Positions 26,036 to 36,859 of a stretch of DNA of 64,000 bases are shown piece after piece. How positions within the stretch are numbered: position 1 is the first letter of the stretch; each line of letters opens with the position of its first letter. Under the pieces are notes generated by a model. That model ran no database searches. It was not told where the DNA came from and saw only the letters and a list, made by a program, of their open reading frames with translations. Both the position numbers and the translations under genes were made by a program. Origin of the DNA: Cinnamomum chago (lineage: Eukaryota; Streptophyta; Magnoliopsida; Laurales; Lauraceae); the NCBI GenBank assembly GCA_038049695.1, contig CP142456.1, forward strand, positions 16,520,501 to 16,584,500, given 5' to 3'.

Positions 26036-27489
26036 TAGGGATGAAAGTGGGCCGGGCCGAGTCGGGCTTTGATAGGCCCTAGGCTCGGCCCTAGTATTTT
26101 TTAGTAGGCCTTAGCTCGGCCTAAGCTTGAGAAGGCCTCAAAAACCCTAGCTCAGGCTTGGCTCTTATTAAGTTATGAGGCCCTAGGGCCGACCCTTTGA
26201 GCCTGACTAATGATATAGCACTAGCTGAAAGAAAATATTTTCAGGAAAAAAAAATCTTGTAGGAATTCAAAGAAATCTACATATGCAAACCAGAACAAAA
26301 AATGGTCAAATGCATGCATTCATCCCATATTCCCATTCCCATAATTCGGATTGCAGCAATAAAATTAACTAAAATAAGAAAGACTCCATAAAAGCAAAGG
26401 GAGTCCAGTTCCAACACTCCATAATAGTTCAATGTTAATGTAGATGAGCATTATCAAACTCCAACAATAATACAAATCAAATTAAACTCCAATAGCATCA
26501 TAGAATAAAATAAAGTATTCGGCCAGCATCATAAAATAAAGTCTCTAGCATCACCTATAACAACAACAATAGAGCCTTGTTAATAAATAATAATAACAAC
26601 AAAGGAAAGGTTGTTCCAGAGTTACAAGACTTAAAAAAATGTCTTCCAGACCATTAATATACATGCATCCTCAAGGTTGTTTAGGGATTATTTATATTGG
26701 ATTAAAATTAGGGTTTAAGGTTTAGTGCTTAGGTTTAGGGTTTATGGATTATTTAGTGCTTAGGGTTTAGTGTTTAGGGTTTAGGGATTATTTATATTGA
26801 ATTAAAACTAAGGTTTAGGATTTATGGATTATTTAGTATCATAGATTCATATATGTATTATATACTGTATAGGATTTATGGATTATTTAGTATCATAGAT
26901 TCATATATCCATATATAACATATGGATTAATATATGTAGGCCCTATGGCTTACTGCTTAGGTTTAGGATTTATGAATTATTTAGTATCATAGATTCATAT
27001 ATGTATTATATACTGTATAGGATTTATGGATTATTTAGTATCATAGATTCATATATGTATTATATACTGTATAGGATTTATGGATTATTTATTATAATAG
27101 ATTCATATATCCATATATAACATATGGATTAATATATGTAGGCCCTATGGCTTACTACTTAGGTTTAGGATTTATGGATTATTTAGTGTTTAGGGTTTAA
27201 AGATTATTTATATTGATTAAAACTAAGGTTTAGGATTTATGGATTATGTTATATTATATATGTATTATATATTGTATAGTGTACATATATAATATATATG
27301 TATTAATATATGTAGGCCCTAGGGCTTACGAGCCGGGCTTCATCAAGCCCGAGCTCAGCCCGTTTAAGCAAACGGGCCTCCTACTAGGCCCTAGCCCGGC
27401 TCTTTTGTCTTTTGAGCTGAGCTCGGGCCGAGCCTATAACGGGCCGTCCGCGGGCGGCCCTAGGACGGCCCGACCCACTTTCACCCCTA
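26036..27489. mobile_element. non-autonomous hAT-type element with GGCC-rich ends
   Basis: Terminal inverted repeats: TAGGGATGAAAGTGGGCCGG at the left, and TAGGGGTGAAAGTGGGTCGG reading in from the right. It is flanked by a perfect 8-bp duplication CATCTAGG (26028-26035 and 27490-27497). Subterminal regions are full of GGCCC/GGGCC and CTCGGCC motifs, as in hAT subterminal transposase sites. The AT-rich interior contains TTTAGGG-like heptamers (26690-26810, 27160-27200) and three copies of a segment with GGATTTATGGATTATTTAGT plus TTCATATATGTATTATATAC. There is no transposase frame. Because it interrupts the Tat protease/gag junction it is younger than that element. Confidence 0.9.
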
Positions 27490-27497
27490 CATCTAGG

Positions 27498-29334
27498 TCC
27501 TTATCTGAAAACCAGATCTTGGGCCTCTTTTTCCGAGCTTTCTTGGCAACTGGTCCTAGCTCGGCTATCATCACCTGTTTGTTGTGCGAAGCCTTCCTCG
27601 CCTCGGCATGAGCTTGATTGCTCCCCTTTGGCGTGGGAGCTAGGTGAATGACATTGATGATACCCTCCGGCTCATCGCCGTCCTGATCATCATCATTTCG
27701 GCGCTGAGCTCAGTTGTTTTTTCTGCCTTCTTCTTTAATGTAGTCCTTCAAGTGCCCGTCTTTGACGAGCTTTTCAAGGTGTGACTTGAAGGCTATGCAG
27801 TCTTCGATTTTGTGCCCATTTTGCTTATGATAGGCACAGAACTTGCTCTGATCACATGTGGAAGGATCACCCTTCATCGGCTGCGGCCACTTGAAGAACG
27901 ACTGTGACTTGATCCTACTGAGGTGCTTATAGATTGGCTCCTTAAAGATTGTATTCGCAGCCTTGCAGGAGGCAACAACTGGCTTGGACTTCTTGCTACC
28001 CCTCGAGGTGAGAGTCGAGGCCATCGCTGAACTTGTCGATGCCTTGTTTCGGTCCATCTCCTCATTCCAAGATGATTTCTTGCCTCTCTTGGGGGGTTTG
28101 TCTTCCTGCCAGAGGCCAAAGCTTTCCTAAGCTCAGGCCTCGTCTTCTTCTTGCTCCATAAACTGGTTCACCTTGGCCATCAGTGCCTTCACCGTGACCA
28201 CGGGGAGCCGAACCAAGTCCTTTCGAAGCTCGTTGCCTGGCAGTAGAGCTTGTTTGAATGACCTGATGACCACCCTGTCAATGGCGTCCTCCACTTGGCT
28301 ATATACAGTCCAGAACCTTTTGGCGAATTGAGTGATATTTTCGGTCAGCCTCAACTTGATCGCCATTTGGTCATCATCCTTCTTCAAGATAACCCTGTGA
28401 GCTTGGAACTTTTCCATAAAGGAATTCCGAAGCTGCTGCTAGCTCGAAACTGATCCCTCTAGGAGTGCACAAAACCACTTTAGGGGAAGGTCCCCCAGAC
28501 TGGAAGAAAGAACTCTACAGTTTAGGTGATCTGTATCACCCCAAACTGACATTCTTTGAGTAAAGTGTCGGAGATGTGCTGCTGGATCCGAGGTTCCATC
28601 GTAAAGAACAAACCTCGGGACACTAAACTTCTCGGGGAGAGAAAAGTTCCTTATTTCCTGAGAGAAGGAGATGTGCCGAGATCCTCAGTGTTATAGGCGT
28701 TTAGCCAGTCTCGGGTGAAACCGACCACTTCCATGTTCCGCTGGACTGTTTGCTTGACTTGTTGGTCTAGCCATTCTCTCAGGTCATCATTGTCCTCTGA
28801 TCTGTGTCTCGTTGATTCCTCATTCAAGTGGCTACTACTTGAGCCCTTGTGTAAGCTCGGTCACGCCTCTTGTTATCCAAGATTTGCCTCAAATCCTGTT
28901 CAACCGAAGGAGCTCGGTTGCGTCGAGGGGGGGGGGGAACCGGGGCCTTCGTCTTCTCCCGGAGTTGCTGTTGGAGTTGACGAATCAACTCACCTTGATC
29001 TTGGATAACAAGGTTTTGGGCCTCGATATCCACGAGGAGTGGGTTGTCGTCGTCGTCAGCATCAATCTGGTAATGAGATTTGTTGCGTCGGAGACGCTTC
29101 ATTGGAGGATTATCTTGCTGGGAATGCTTCAGCATAAGGTTATCCCGTCGGGAAGGTGCTGTCACACCCTTTGACGATGAACCCGACTAAGTCATAGGTC
29201 CTTCCACGCTCACCGCACCAGATCTTGCCCCGGTTCTCCTTTGGTGAGGGGCCGACGGCAATGGCTTTGGTCATACTGGTGGTAGTGATGGGGTCTTTTG
29301 ATGGTCCTTCACCATTTCTGGTTTTCAGAGACAT
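27498..29334 (-). pseudogene. Tat gag region, broken
   Basis: Minus-strand open pieces follow in order. 29140-29334 and 28824-29165 form the N-terminal part, with a Q/L-rich helix and a proline run. 28133-28417 is the capsid-like part, with a KLRLTENITQFAKRFW-type motif and KALMAKVNQFMEQEEDE. 27710-28057 is the C-terminal part, with CAYHKQNGHKIEDC, a degenerate knuckle typical of Tat-type Gag, and LVKDGHLKDYI. These lie between the primer-binding site at about 29360-29379 and the protease remnant beyond the hAT insertion. Frameshifts (near 28120, 28450-28700, 28820) separate them. The younger Tat copy (31992-40238) lacks gag altogether, so this is the only Tat gag in the window. Confidence 0.8.
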
Positions 29335-29359
29335 GGTGTTTGTAAATCTAATTTGACCT

Positions 29360-29379
29360 TTCCCACAAACGGTGCCAAT
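29360..29379 (-). promoter_or_regulatory. primer-binding site of old Tat element
   Basis: Directly inside the 5' LTR the minus strand reads TTGGCACCGTTTGTGGGAAA. The TGGCRCCGT start is the class of primer site used by Tat/Athila-type plant Gypsy elements. Confidence 0.75.
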
Positions 29380-30063
29380 TGTGCGTGCCTAAATATTTAC
29401 GGACTTGTTTATACGAATATAGAACTTCTTAAGAAAGATCAAATGCCTGTGACCTAAAAGGGAGGGAGAAACAAAGGTCAGAGACCCTGGCTGCAGTCAG
29501 CCAAAGGCACTCCGATGCCTAAGTTAGTTCAACAACTAGACAAAGGATGAGTGGGTGAAGAAGAAGGGAGAGTTTAGTATATGTGTGTGTGTATATGTGT
29601 ATGCGTACCTCTTCTGGATTTGCTCCTTATATATATAGGCCAAGAGTTGACTTTTGGAGGTAGAGTCCCATCAAGCCTTACCCTGATGTCTTGGGAGTAG
29701 AGTCCCATCGGACCTTACCCTGGTTGACCTTAGCGGTAGAGTCCAATCGGACCTTACCTCGATGTAGACGTAGTCACTGGGTAATGATAACTTTTTATCT
29801 CTATCCGATGCATGTCATCATTACTCAACACGTTCTATAACGTGATTGAGTTTCTATGGGAGTACAGTCACAATTGACTAAGAATCAGTGCCCGTCTCGG
29901 TTAACCGAACCGAACTAAAGATGATGCCAAGATCAGGTGTGCCCTTAGTATAGAAGTATTCTGGCACTATTGCCGAGATGCGTAAAACCGAGACCAAGAC
30001 ACGCCTAGCTGGTACTCTTACCGAAACTAGGACAATCTCGGTATCTAGAAAGTATCCCACACA
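29380..30063 (-). repeat. 5' LTR of the old Tat element
   Basis: 684 bp, starting TGTGCGTGCC and ending CCCACACA. It holds tandem copies of a segment containing GTAGAGTCC-ATCGGACCTTACC (about 29660-29760) and a short TA run at 29629-29637, the place where the partner LTR has expanded TA repeats and a MITE. The LTR of the younger Tat element shares blocks with it (GTCAGAGACCCTGGCT, CAGCC-AAGGC), so the two families are related. Confidence 0.9.
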
Positions 30064-30525
30064 TATTCAATTCCAATGATTTGAATCCTTTGTAGCTATC
30101 TCAATAGGAAGATCTTATATCGAAAGGAATGTTGAAACTTTACGGTAAGCCCCAATAATTGTAAATAGGAGCCCCTCAAAATGAATGCACAAACCTTCTT
30201 TGCTATTTTTTTTTCAAATTTTATTCCAAAATGAGTCGGTTCTCAAACTGAGCATGCATTTAGTAATATCATTAATAAATATATAAATAATTATGCCCTT
30301 TACATCAGTGCAAGTATGGATTTACATTAGCACAAGTATGGAAACACTTGCCTCACAAGAGGTCTTGTTGTTTAAGCATTTGCTAAAAATGAGATTCATT
30401 GGACAATAGACACTACTGGGCATTTAAAATGGACACGCATTTCATAGCTTTGGGTTCATTTGAATTTGGGATATCGATCCTACATCTACCCATATATCTG
30501 ATAATTGCCGAAAAATAATCAAGAT
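30064..30525. other. intergenic between two mobile elements
   Basis: AT-rich DNA; I saw no exon, repeat end or RNA gene. Tiny frames here are not supported. Confidence 0.5.
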
Positions 30526-30534
30526 TTAGATAAT

Positions 30535-31110
30535 GGGACGCTCTATTGGCACACAGGAAATATCTCTTCCCACACGCATTTTTTTTATTTTTAAAAGAAC
30601 CTATGAAATTACCTTTTTGCCCACCCTCCTCCCCTTCTCTCCCCCCACTTCCCCTACACCTCCGGCTTGTACCAGTGGCGACCACCGGCTCCCTCTTGGG
30701 CCGGCAGCGGCCACGACCTAACCCATCCTAATCCCCCGCCCCACCCCCACTGTTTCCTCTCTCCCTTCTCCCTGTCTCTACCTCCCTATCTTCGGCTCTG
30801 GCCTGGACCGATGGCGGCCATGATCCCACTCCTCCCCTTCTCTCTCCCCCTCCCCATCCTCCTCTCTATTCCTCCCTCTCCCTCCCCCACTGTTTTCTCA
30901 GCGATAGAGGGGAGGGGAGGGAGAGAGAAGGGGAGTAGAGCGATTGTGGTCGCCACCGGCCAGGGCCGAAGCCGGAGCCGGCGGTGAAGGGGGAGGTGGG
31001 GGGGAAAGAAAGGGAGGAGGGTGGGCAAAAAGGTAATTTCATTGGTCTTTTTTATAAAAAAAAATGGGTGTGTGGGAAGAGATATTTCCCGTGTGCCAAT
31101 AGAATGTCCC
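30535..31110. mobile_element. Mutator-like MITE with long terminal inverted repeats
   Basis: Ends start GGGACGCTCTATTGGCACAC (left) and GGGACATTCTATTGGCACAC (right, reverse complement). The inverted similarity continues for about 150 bp through GAAATTACCTTTTTGCCCAC into C-rich sequence. Flanks are TTAGATAAT (30526-30534) and TTAAATAAT (31111-31119), a 9-bp duplication with one mismatch, as expected for Mutator-type elements. The C-rich core gives long frames on both strands (30667-30987, 30786-31028) made of P, S and L runs; these are compositional. No transposase is present. Confidence 0.85.
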
Positions 31111-31128
31111 TTAAATAATTCTTTTAGT

Positions 31129-31651
31129 GTTGTTCATGTGGGAAAATGACACTCTAAAGTGATAGTTTTACCCTTTAACCCTATATCTTAGGGTTGTAGG
31201 ACCGATAAAAAAATCCTAGGGCAGTAGGATATCGGTGCGCTATCTTAGGGTTTTAGGATATCGCACTATGTGATATCACGCAACCATAAGATATCATATA
31301 ATTTCCCCTCCCTGTCCAAATGCAAAACCCACAATACACCCCAAATCTAGGACTCTGTCATCTCTTCATTGTTTTTGCTTCCTGCACGTTTATGAGTTAG
31401 AACTCTTACAATATTCACCCCAACTTTGGTAAAATGGCTTTGACTGCGGTTCTTTTTCTTTCTTTAATGCAAAGTAACAAGCATTTCTTCACTCTTCCGT
31501 AGAAAGGAAGAGGGTGAGGAAAAATCTAGATTATGGATGATAACCTACAGTGTTGGGATATCGCACGGTATAATATCCTATAGCTCTAGGATATCACATA
31601 GTTTAAGAGTAAAATTGTCAATTTCAAAGTGCCATTTTTTGTATGAACAGC
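31129..31651. mobile_element. probable decayed MITE
   Basis: The left end GTTGTTCATGTGGGAAAATG... and the right end read inwards GCTGTTCATACAAAAAATGG... stay similar for about 50 bp (roughly two thirds identical), continuing into TTTTACYCTT-like sequence. The interior contains repeated TTAGGATATCGCAC-type segments in both orientations. No clear target duplication was seen. It lies just outside the Mutator-like MITE. Confidence 0.5.
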
Positions 31652-31991
31652 TAGCTCATTGAGAATTATCTAGATTTTGACACTTATGGGGCAATTGTAA
31701 GGTATAATGATAGCGGTACCGCCAATATCCCTTTGAATTTTGGTAGATTGACTAATTTATCAGGTATACTTAGTAATAGGGACACTTTTTGGATCCACAC
31801 TAGCTTGATGTCCCAACTCCCAATTCATCAAATAATGAGGACATCTTTGGGCCAAGATTAACTTGATGACCTTATGGTTTCGATTCTAGTTCAGGAGCCA
31901 CAAATAAAAAATGGTGCATCCACGCATAAACTGAATAGATCACCAGAATGCAGGATACCCAAGGCCCACCGGCTCGATTGTAAAACCAAAC

Positions 31992-32671
31992 TGTAAGTGC
32001 CTAAAAATTACGGACTTAGTTAAAGGAGGATCAAGCTCCTGATTTGAGGGTTTGGGGAAGATAAAGGGAAAGGATCGAGCCTCCAATGACCTGAAAGGAA
32101 GAAGATAACAGTCAGAGACCCTGGCTATGGGCAGCCGAAGGCCCTCCGACGCTCAAGTCAGTGTGATAACTGAAAAAGAATGGAGAAAGAGAGTTCTGGG
32201 AGGGGAGGATTCTGCGTACCTCGCATGGTTTTTCTTCATGCAATATATAGACGTGAGAGTCATCATGGCACTGTCCACATGAAGGGATGGGAGTCTCATC
32301 AGCGTGTATTCGTACCTCCTGAGTGGGGGTAGGTAAAAAGGGAATGTCCCATCGGACCAGCACCCCCTGCCTATGGACATGACTTTAGATAAGGCGTGCT
32401 CCTTATCTAGGTCCGGCGCCCACTTTGTTGTCAGTTTGCCAATCCTGTCATGGCAGCGCATTTATGGCCACATTTATGGCTGAGTGACAGGGGCCGAGGT
32501 CGGGCAGAGGCTAAGACCGAGATCGGGACTCGTAACGTAGCCACCGAGACTCGCTCCATGACTCTTCCGAGATGGCGTCGCGGCCGACCTTGGATGGTAC
32601 CGAGACCGATGGTAAACCGAGACTGGGGGATGGCCCCACCCAAATCCTTGAGCACGGAACGACCCCACACA
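31992..32671 (-). repeat. 3' LTR of young Tat element
   Basis: Begins TGTAAGTGCC and ends GACCCCACACA on the plus strand. It differs from the other LTR at about nine sites, clustered near 32160-32180 and 32430-32460. Short frames here (32112-32363, 32153-32461, 32431-32670) recur in the other LTR and are not genes. Confidence 0.95.
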
Positions 32672-33296
32672 ATTGCCCCTAGCTCTCGACCTCTTGGGCT
32701 TTATCCGAGGTCGGGAGATAAGATTCGGAAGTGATGGGGCCGTCCTTTCGTATCTTGCATTTATGAGGTCCTCATCATGATGCCCCTTCATCTGCCCTAG
32801 GCAATGAATAGGGTGCCATAATTGCTTTGCCCTGTCAAGCACGCGGGACGCCGTTCCGTATGACCGAGGTGATAAATATCGTACCAGAGGCGTGGTGAGA
32901 GACGAACCGTCGCTGCCACGTGGAGTTGTTCGAATGGCTGCTCACCGGGATCGAAGTAATGCGTGGCGAGGTAATTAAGAGGGTGCGTCCCTCTATAAAA
33001 CAGAGTCGTCCCTTCACCCCCTGCCCTTATTTTTGCTTTTGCTTGAAGGAGATTCTGCCGGAGGCGTTCTGGTGCGCAGTTTGTTAAGGACATAGACTGT
33101 CTGAACTCGAGGATTCATCATTCTTCTTCGTTTCTTCGCTCTTTCTGCAATCTTCTGGTCTCTTCTGTGAGTTTCTTTCTCTGCCTTTGCTTCTCCCTCG
33201 TACTCCTCCTTTTCTTTGTTTTCAGAGGGTTTTGGCCCTTTAGGGTTTTTCCAATTTTTCGCCTATTTTCTCTTGCTCCTTAGCCTTCTAGGAAAG

Positions 33297-35638
33297 ATGG
33301 GGGCTTATAGCCACTGGTTAGAGGGTCCTGCAGCCCTGGAGGCTTTCAGGTCGTCGTTTAAAATCCCGGCCGACGTCCTGGTGAAACCCGACGACCTCGG
33401 GGGCCTTCCCGATGGCCTTACCCGATACAAGAACTGGATGCCTTTCCCCTTGGTGTCGGTGTGCGAAGGCGGGGTCAGATCTCCCATCCATTCGCTCCTC
33501 CGTTCTTGCCTCCATGCGTGACACATCTGCCCCTTCCAGTTAATGCCAAATGGCTTCAAGATTATAATGGGTGTGGCGGAGCTGAACTGGATCCTTGACA
33601 TTGATCTCGGGGTGCATGACATAGAGGATGTCTACGACATCTGCAAGGCTGCAGGGGGCGAGGATCTTTACTACCTTCGGGTATAAGTCAGGCGCCATCC
33701 CTTGGTGAACGCCCTGGAGGATTCCAGCAAATACGCTGGAGATGAACGCATTTTGGTCTCGGGGAACTGGGAGTTCAAGGGGACCGAGACCGAGGAGGAT
33801 CGGAAAATCCAGGTTCCGCGGAAGCCTGGGACCCCCCTAGTAAATGCCCGCCCCTCTAGGTTTCGCTTGTATTGCCTTTGCTAATCGTTAAGCTGAGCTG
33901 ACGCCCTTGCCTTTTTCCTGCGCAGGTATTCAGAAGAGGAGGAGAGAGGCCGGCTTCAACAAGTGGAAAGGAAACGACGCGTGGTTGGAGAAGATTCATT
34001 GCTACCACGGTCACCACGACCGAGCTGCCTTCTCCCTGATAGGGTACAAACCTCGGTACCAGTCTTACACCAGGAAGACTGCCGAGATCCCCTCCCAGCC
34101 GATAGGGGAGGTTGTCCTTGCCCTCGCCGAGACTAGCGGCCAAGCACTGGAGCCCCAAGGCCCGATTGTCATTACTGACAGCCCTCCTTCCCGAGGCCAA
34201 AGAGGAGAAGAAGAAGAAGAAGAGATGGAAGGACAGCGCCCCTCTTTGAAGAACTTAGGTGCTGTGATCTTTGCGGGTCGAGCTCCCCCCGCCTCCAATC
34301 GTGCCCCCAGTGGGTTAGGCACCTCCCAAGGCACCGCAGCGGCTGCTTCCTCCGCCTCGTCGGGAGCAGCGTCGGGAGCGGCTGGGGCCACCTCCGCAAA
34401 AGCTAAGAAGGGGAGATCGGTGGAACCCCCCAAGGAGGTCCGGCTGCCCAAGGAACTTCGTCCGCTCAAGGACAGCAGGCCGCGGGTGGTCGAGCCCGCG
34501 AAGGAGGCTCTGCCGCCTCCGCCGCAGCCGCTGAGGGAGACCCGGTCTCGGACCGTTGAGGCCGGAAAGGAGGGCGAGGGGCCCCCTCCCGAGAAGAGGC
34601 CTCGCCTGGCGGGCGTGGAGGGGAGGCTCCAGGGAGCGGAGTCGCAGGCCCAGCCTTTAGTGCTGGCACCCTGGAGGCCCAACTTCGACCTCAACCCCAA
34701 CGAGCCCATGACCATGGGGGAGCGGCTGGGAGTCGGTCGTGGCCCTTTGCTGTGGATGTGCCCTCCCCCTGGACATGGAGAAGCATAAGAAGGTTGCGTC
34801 GTCGGGTCTACTTCATCAGACGATGAGGGCGTCTCTTGAGGTAGCTTTCCTCCTTCTGGTTTCAAATTTCTGCCTCCTGGTTGCTTGAATCGATCCCCTT
34901 ACTATTTTTATCCTTTTGCAGAATGTACAGAGGACTCAAGTGCTAATGGAGAGGCTGACGGAAAGAACTGCCTACATCGCCGCCCTGGAGAAGGAGAAGA
35001 AGAAGATGGGGGCTGCACTGGAGGCGAGCGCAGCGGAAATAAAGAAGTCGAAGGAGAAGCTCGCCCAGTACGCAACGGAGCAACAGGCGGCAAAGACCGA
35101 AATTATCAAGTTGCGGGGCGAGAATAAAAATTTGAGGGGCGCCGTTGACAATAAGGCGAGGAGGGCGGCCAGTCTGGAGGCTGAGCTCTCCAAAAAGCAG
35201 AACGAATTGGCCAGGAAAGAGACCGAGCTCGAGGCCTCCAGGAAAGAGAGGGCCGATGTCGAGTCCACCCTGAAGGCCCAAGCCGTGAAAGCTTATCAAG
35301 ATGGGGTGGACTGGGCATCGGGGGAGTATGTGGCTCAAATTATGGATCTGAGCCCGGTGCTGTTCGAGATGGGGTGCAAAGAGGCTCTCCGCAAGTATGG
35401 GGTTTCTGAGGACGATCCCATATTCGCGGACCTTCCTAAGTTCCAACCTGCAGTGCCTGGTCCAGGATCAGAGCCTGACTCCAATCCTCCTGGGACCCCT
35501 ATCGAAGTTCCAGATGTACCTCCTCCTTCTCCGACCCCCGCCGAGGCCGAAGCGACCCAGGCTCCTCCATCTGATGCTCCTGCCCCATCAGATCCTCTAG
35601 CTCCAGAAAATAAAGAAGCGGCGCCCGAGAAGCCATAG
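33297..35638 (+). pseudogene. antisense spliced ORF of Tat element (Transposase_28-like)
   Basis: Transcribed opposite to pol. Likely exons are 33297-33839, 33926-34840 and 34922-35638, with GT/AG junctions (acceptors TTTTTCCTGCGCAG and TATCCTTTTGCAG). Exon 1 encodes LEGPAALEAFRSSFKIPADV and then the conserved LMPNGFKIIMGVAELN...GVHDIEDVYDIC block of the putative gypsy-type transposon protein family. Exon 2 is a P/A/R-rich low-complexity linker. Exon 3 is a long K/E/A coiled coil followed by a P-rich acidic tail. A TGA at about 33520 (where the older copy has a W codon), a stop near 33685, and a frameshift near 34725-34745 (after which the second exon reads ALPLDMEKHKK) break it. Some Tat-branch elements are known to carry an antisense gene in this place; the function is unknown. 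The minus-strand 266-codon frame over 34065-34865 is its shadow. Confidence 0.7.
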
Positions 35639-36126
35639 GATTTTTTTTAGATTGTACAAAAAGCTCTGTATTCATTCTTCCATTAATGAAAAAATGAATT
35701 TTTCTTTTTGATTCTCCAGCTGTTTTCTTATCTCTTTCTTCCTGCTATGTGACGTGGATGTTTTGGTGCGAAAACTTGCAAGTCCTTGAGGTCGGTAAAG
35801 CATCCAGACTTTAACCCTCCTTTCTGTCTTAGGATGGCGAACCCCTTTGGTGAGTACACTAGGCTGCCTCTAGACCAATGGTTAAGCTTTAAAGATATGC
35901 TTCTGGGAGAAATACCTCAGGAAGGAATTTGCAGTTAGTTTGGGCTCATACCCCGAGATGCGGCCCATTCGCTGGAGAGCTGGGGTCGTATCTTTATTTT
36001 TGGTGAGCATTCTTTGGTGGCTCGAGGGGCCTGGACCAAACTTGTGCGTAGGCCGAACTCCGTGCCTTTGCAGATGGCCCTACTCGCATCTTGTGGTGAT
36101 TGTTGCTCGAGGTTGCTGCGAGGGAC
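35639..36126. other. Tat internal non-coding, between convergent ORFs
   Basis: This stretch runs from the stop of the antisense ORF to the minisatellite. It holds an AT-rich patch with AATGAAAAAATGAA-like sequence (35680-35705), which could serve as the polyadenylation region of the antisense transcript. There is no credible gene. Confidence 0.5.
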
Positions 36127-36780
36127 AGAGCCTTGGCCCTGTGACCGAACTCAAGGAGGCTGGCGCGAGGGCCGGAGCCTGGGGGAGTTGGTCCTGTGAC
36201 CGAACTCAAAGAGGCTGGCGCGAGGGCCGGAGCCTGGGGGAGTTGGTCCTGTGACCGAACTCAAAGAGGCTGGCGCGAGGGCCGGAGCCTGGGGGAGTTG
36301 GTCCTGTGACCGAACTCAAAGAGGCTGGCGCGAGGGCCGGAGCCTAGGGGAGTTGGTCCTGTGACCGAACTCAAAGAGGCTGGCGTGAGGGCCGAGCCTG
36401 GGGGAGTTGGTCCTGTGACCGAACTCAAAGAGGCTGACGCGAGGGCCGGAGCCTTGGGGAGTTGGTCCTGTGACCAAACTCAAAGAGGCTGGCGCGAGGG
36501 CCGGGGCCTTGGGGAGTTGGTCTTGTGACCGAACTCAAAGAGGCTGGCGCGAGGACCGGAGCCTGGGGGAGTTGGTCCTGTGACCGAATTCAAAGAGGCT
36601 GGCGCGAGGGTCGAGCCTGGGGGAGTTGGTCCTGTGACCGAACTCAAAGAGGCTGGCGCGAGGGCCGGGGCCTTGGGGAGTTGGTCCTGTGACCGAACTC
36701 AAAGAGGCTGGCGCGAGGGCCGGGGCCTTGGGGAGTTGGTCCTGTGACCGAACTCAAAGAGGCTGGAGCGAGGGCCTGAT
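36127..36780. repeat. 55-bp minisatellite in Tat 3' region
   Basis: About twelve copies of a 55-bp unit, each containing GAGTTGGTCCTGTGACCGAA and AGAGGCTGGCGCGAGGGCC. Successive copies start at 36187, 36242 and 36297, which gives the period. Some copies are 54 bp (GGCCGAGCC in place of GGCCGGAGCC). The repeat lies between the integrase stop and the end of the antisense ORF. Tandem subrepeats near the 3' untranslated region are a known habit of Tat/Ogre elements. Frames across it are open by periodicity only. Confidence 0.95.
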
Positions 36781-36859
36781 CCTTGTTTACAACTGGAAAG
36801 ACATAAGGCAGATCTTTGTCAAAAGGCTCTTCTTTATTGATCGATCATTTTGAATACAA

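Larger units (their letters stand above)
10385..30063 (-). mobile_element. Ty3/Gypsy Tat-type retrotransposon, old, with nested insertions
   Basis: LTRs lie at 10385-11344 and 29380-30063. Both begin TGTGC and end CCCACACA, and both are flanked by near-identical 5-mers (GATTC at 10380-10384, TATTC at 30064-30068). On the minus strand the order is 5' LTR, primer-binding site, gag, protease, RT, RNase H, a second RNase H, integrase, an antisense ORF, 3' LTR. The extra RNase H domain after the RT-linked one and the TGGCRCCGT primer-binding site point to the Tat/Ogre branch. A gag-only LTR element (14963-22737) splits integrase, and a hAT-type element (26036-27489) lies near protease. Without these insertions the element is about 10.4 kb. 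Coding regions carry several frameshifts and stops. Confidence 0.9.

Noticed and set aside
30413..31028. Proline- and serine-rich frames
   Set aside because: They are products of the C-rich core and long inverted repeats of the Mutator-like MITE.
31992..32842. Several frames of 79-122 codons in and after the LTR
   Set aside because: Those in the LTR recur in the partner LTR (39559-40238). The rest have no domain and sit in the Tat internal leader.
34065..34865. 266-codon minus-strand frame
   Set aside because: It is the antisense shadow of the GC-rich linker of the Tat antisense ORF and has low-complexity S/P/G content.
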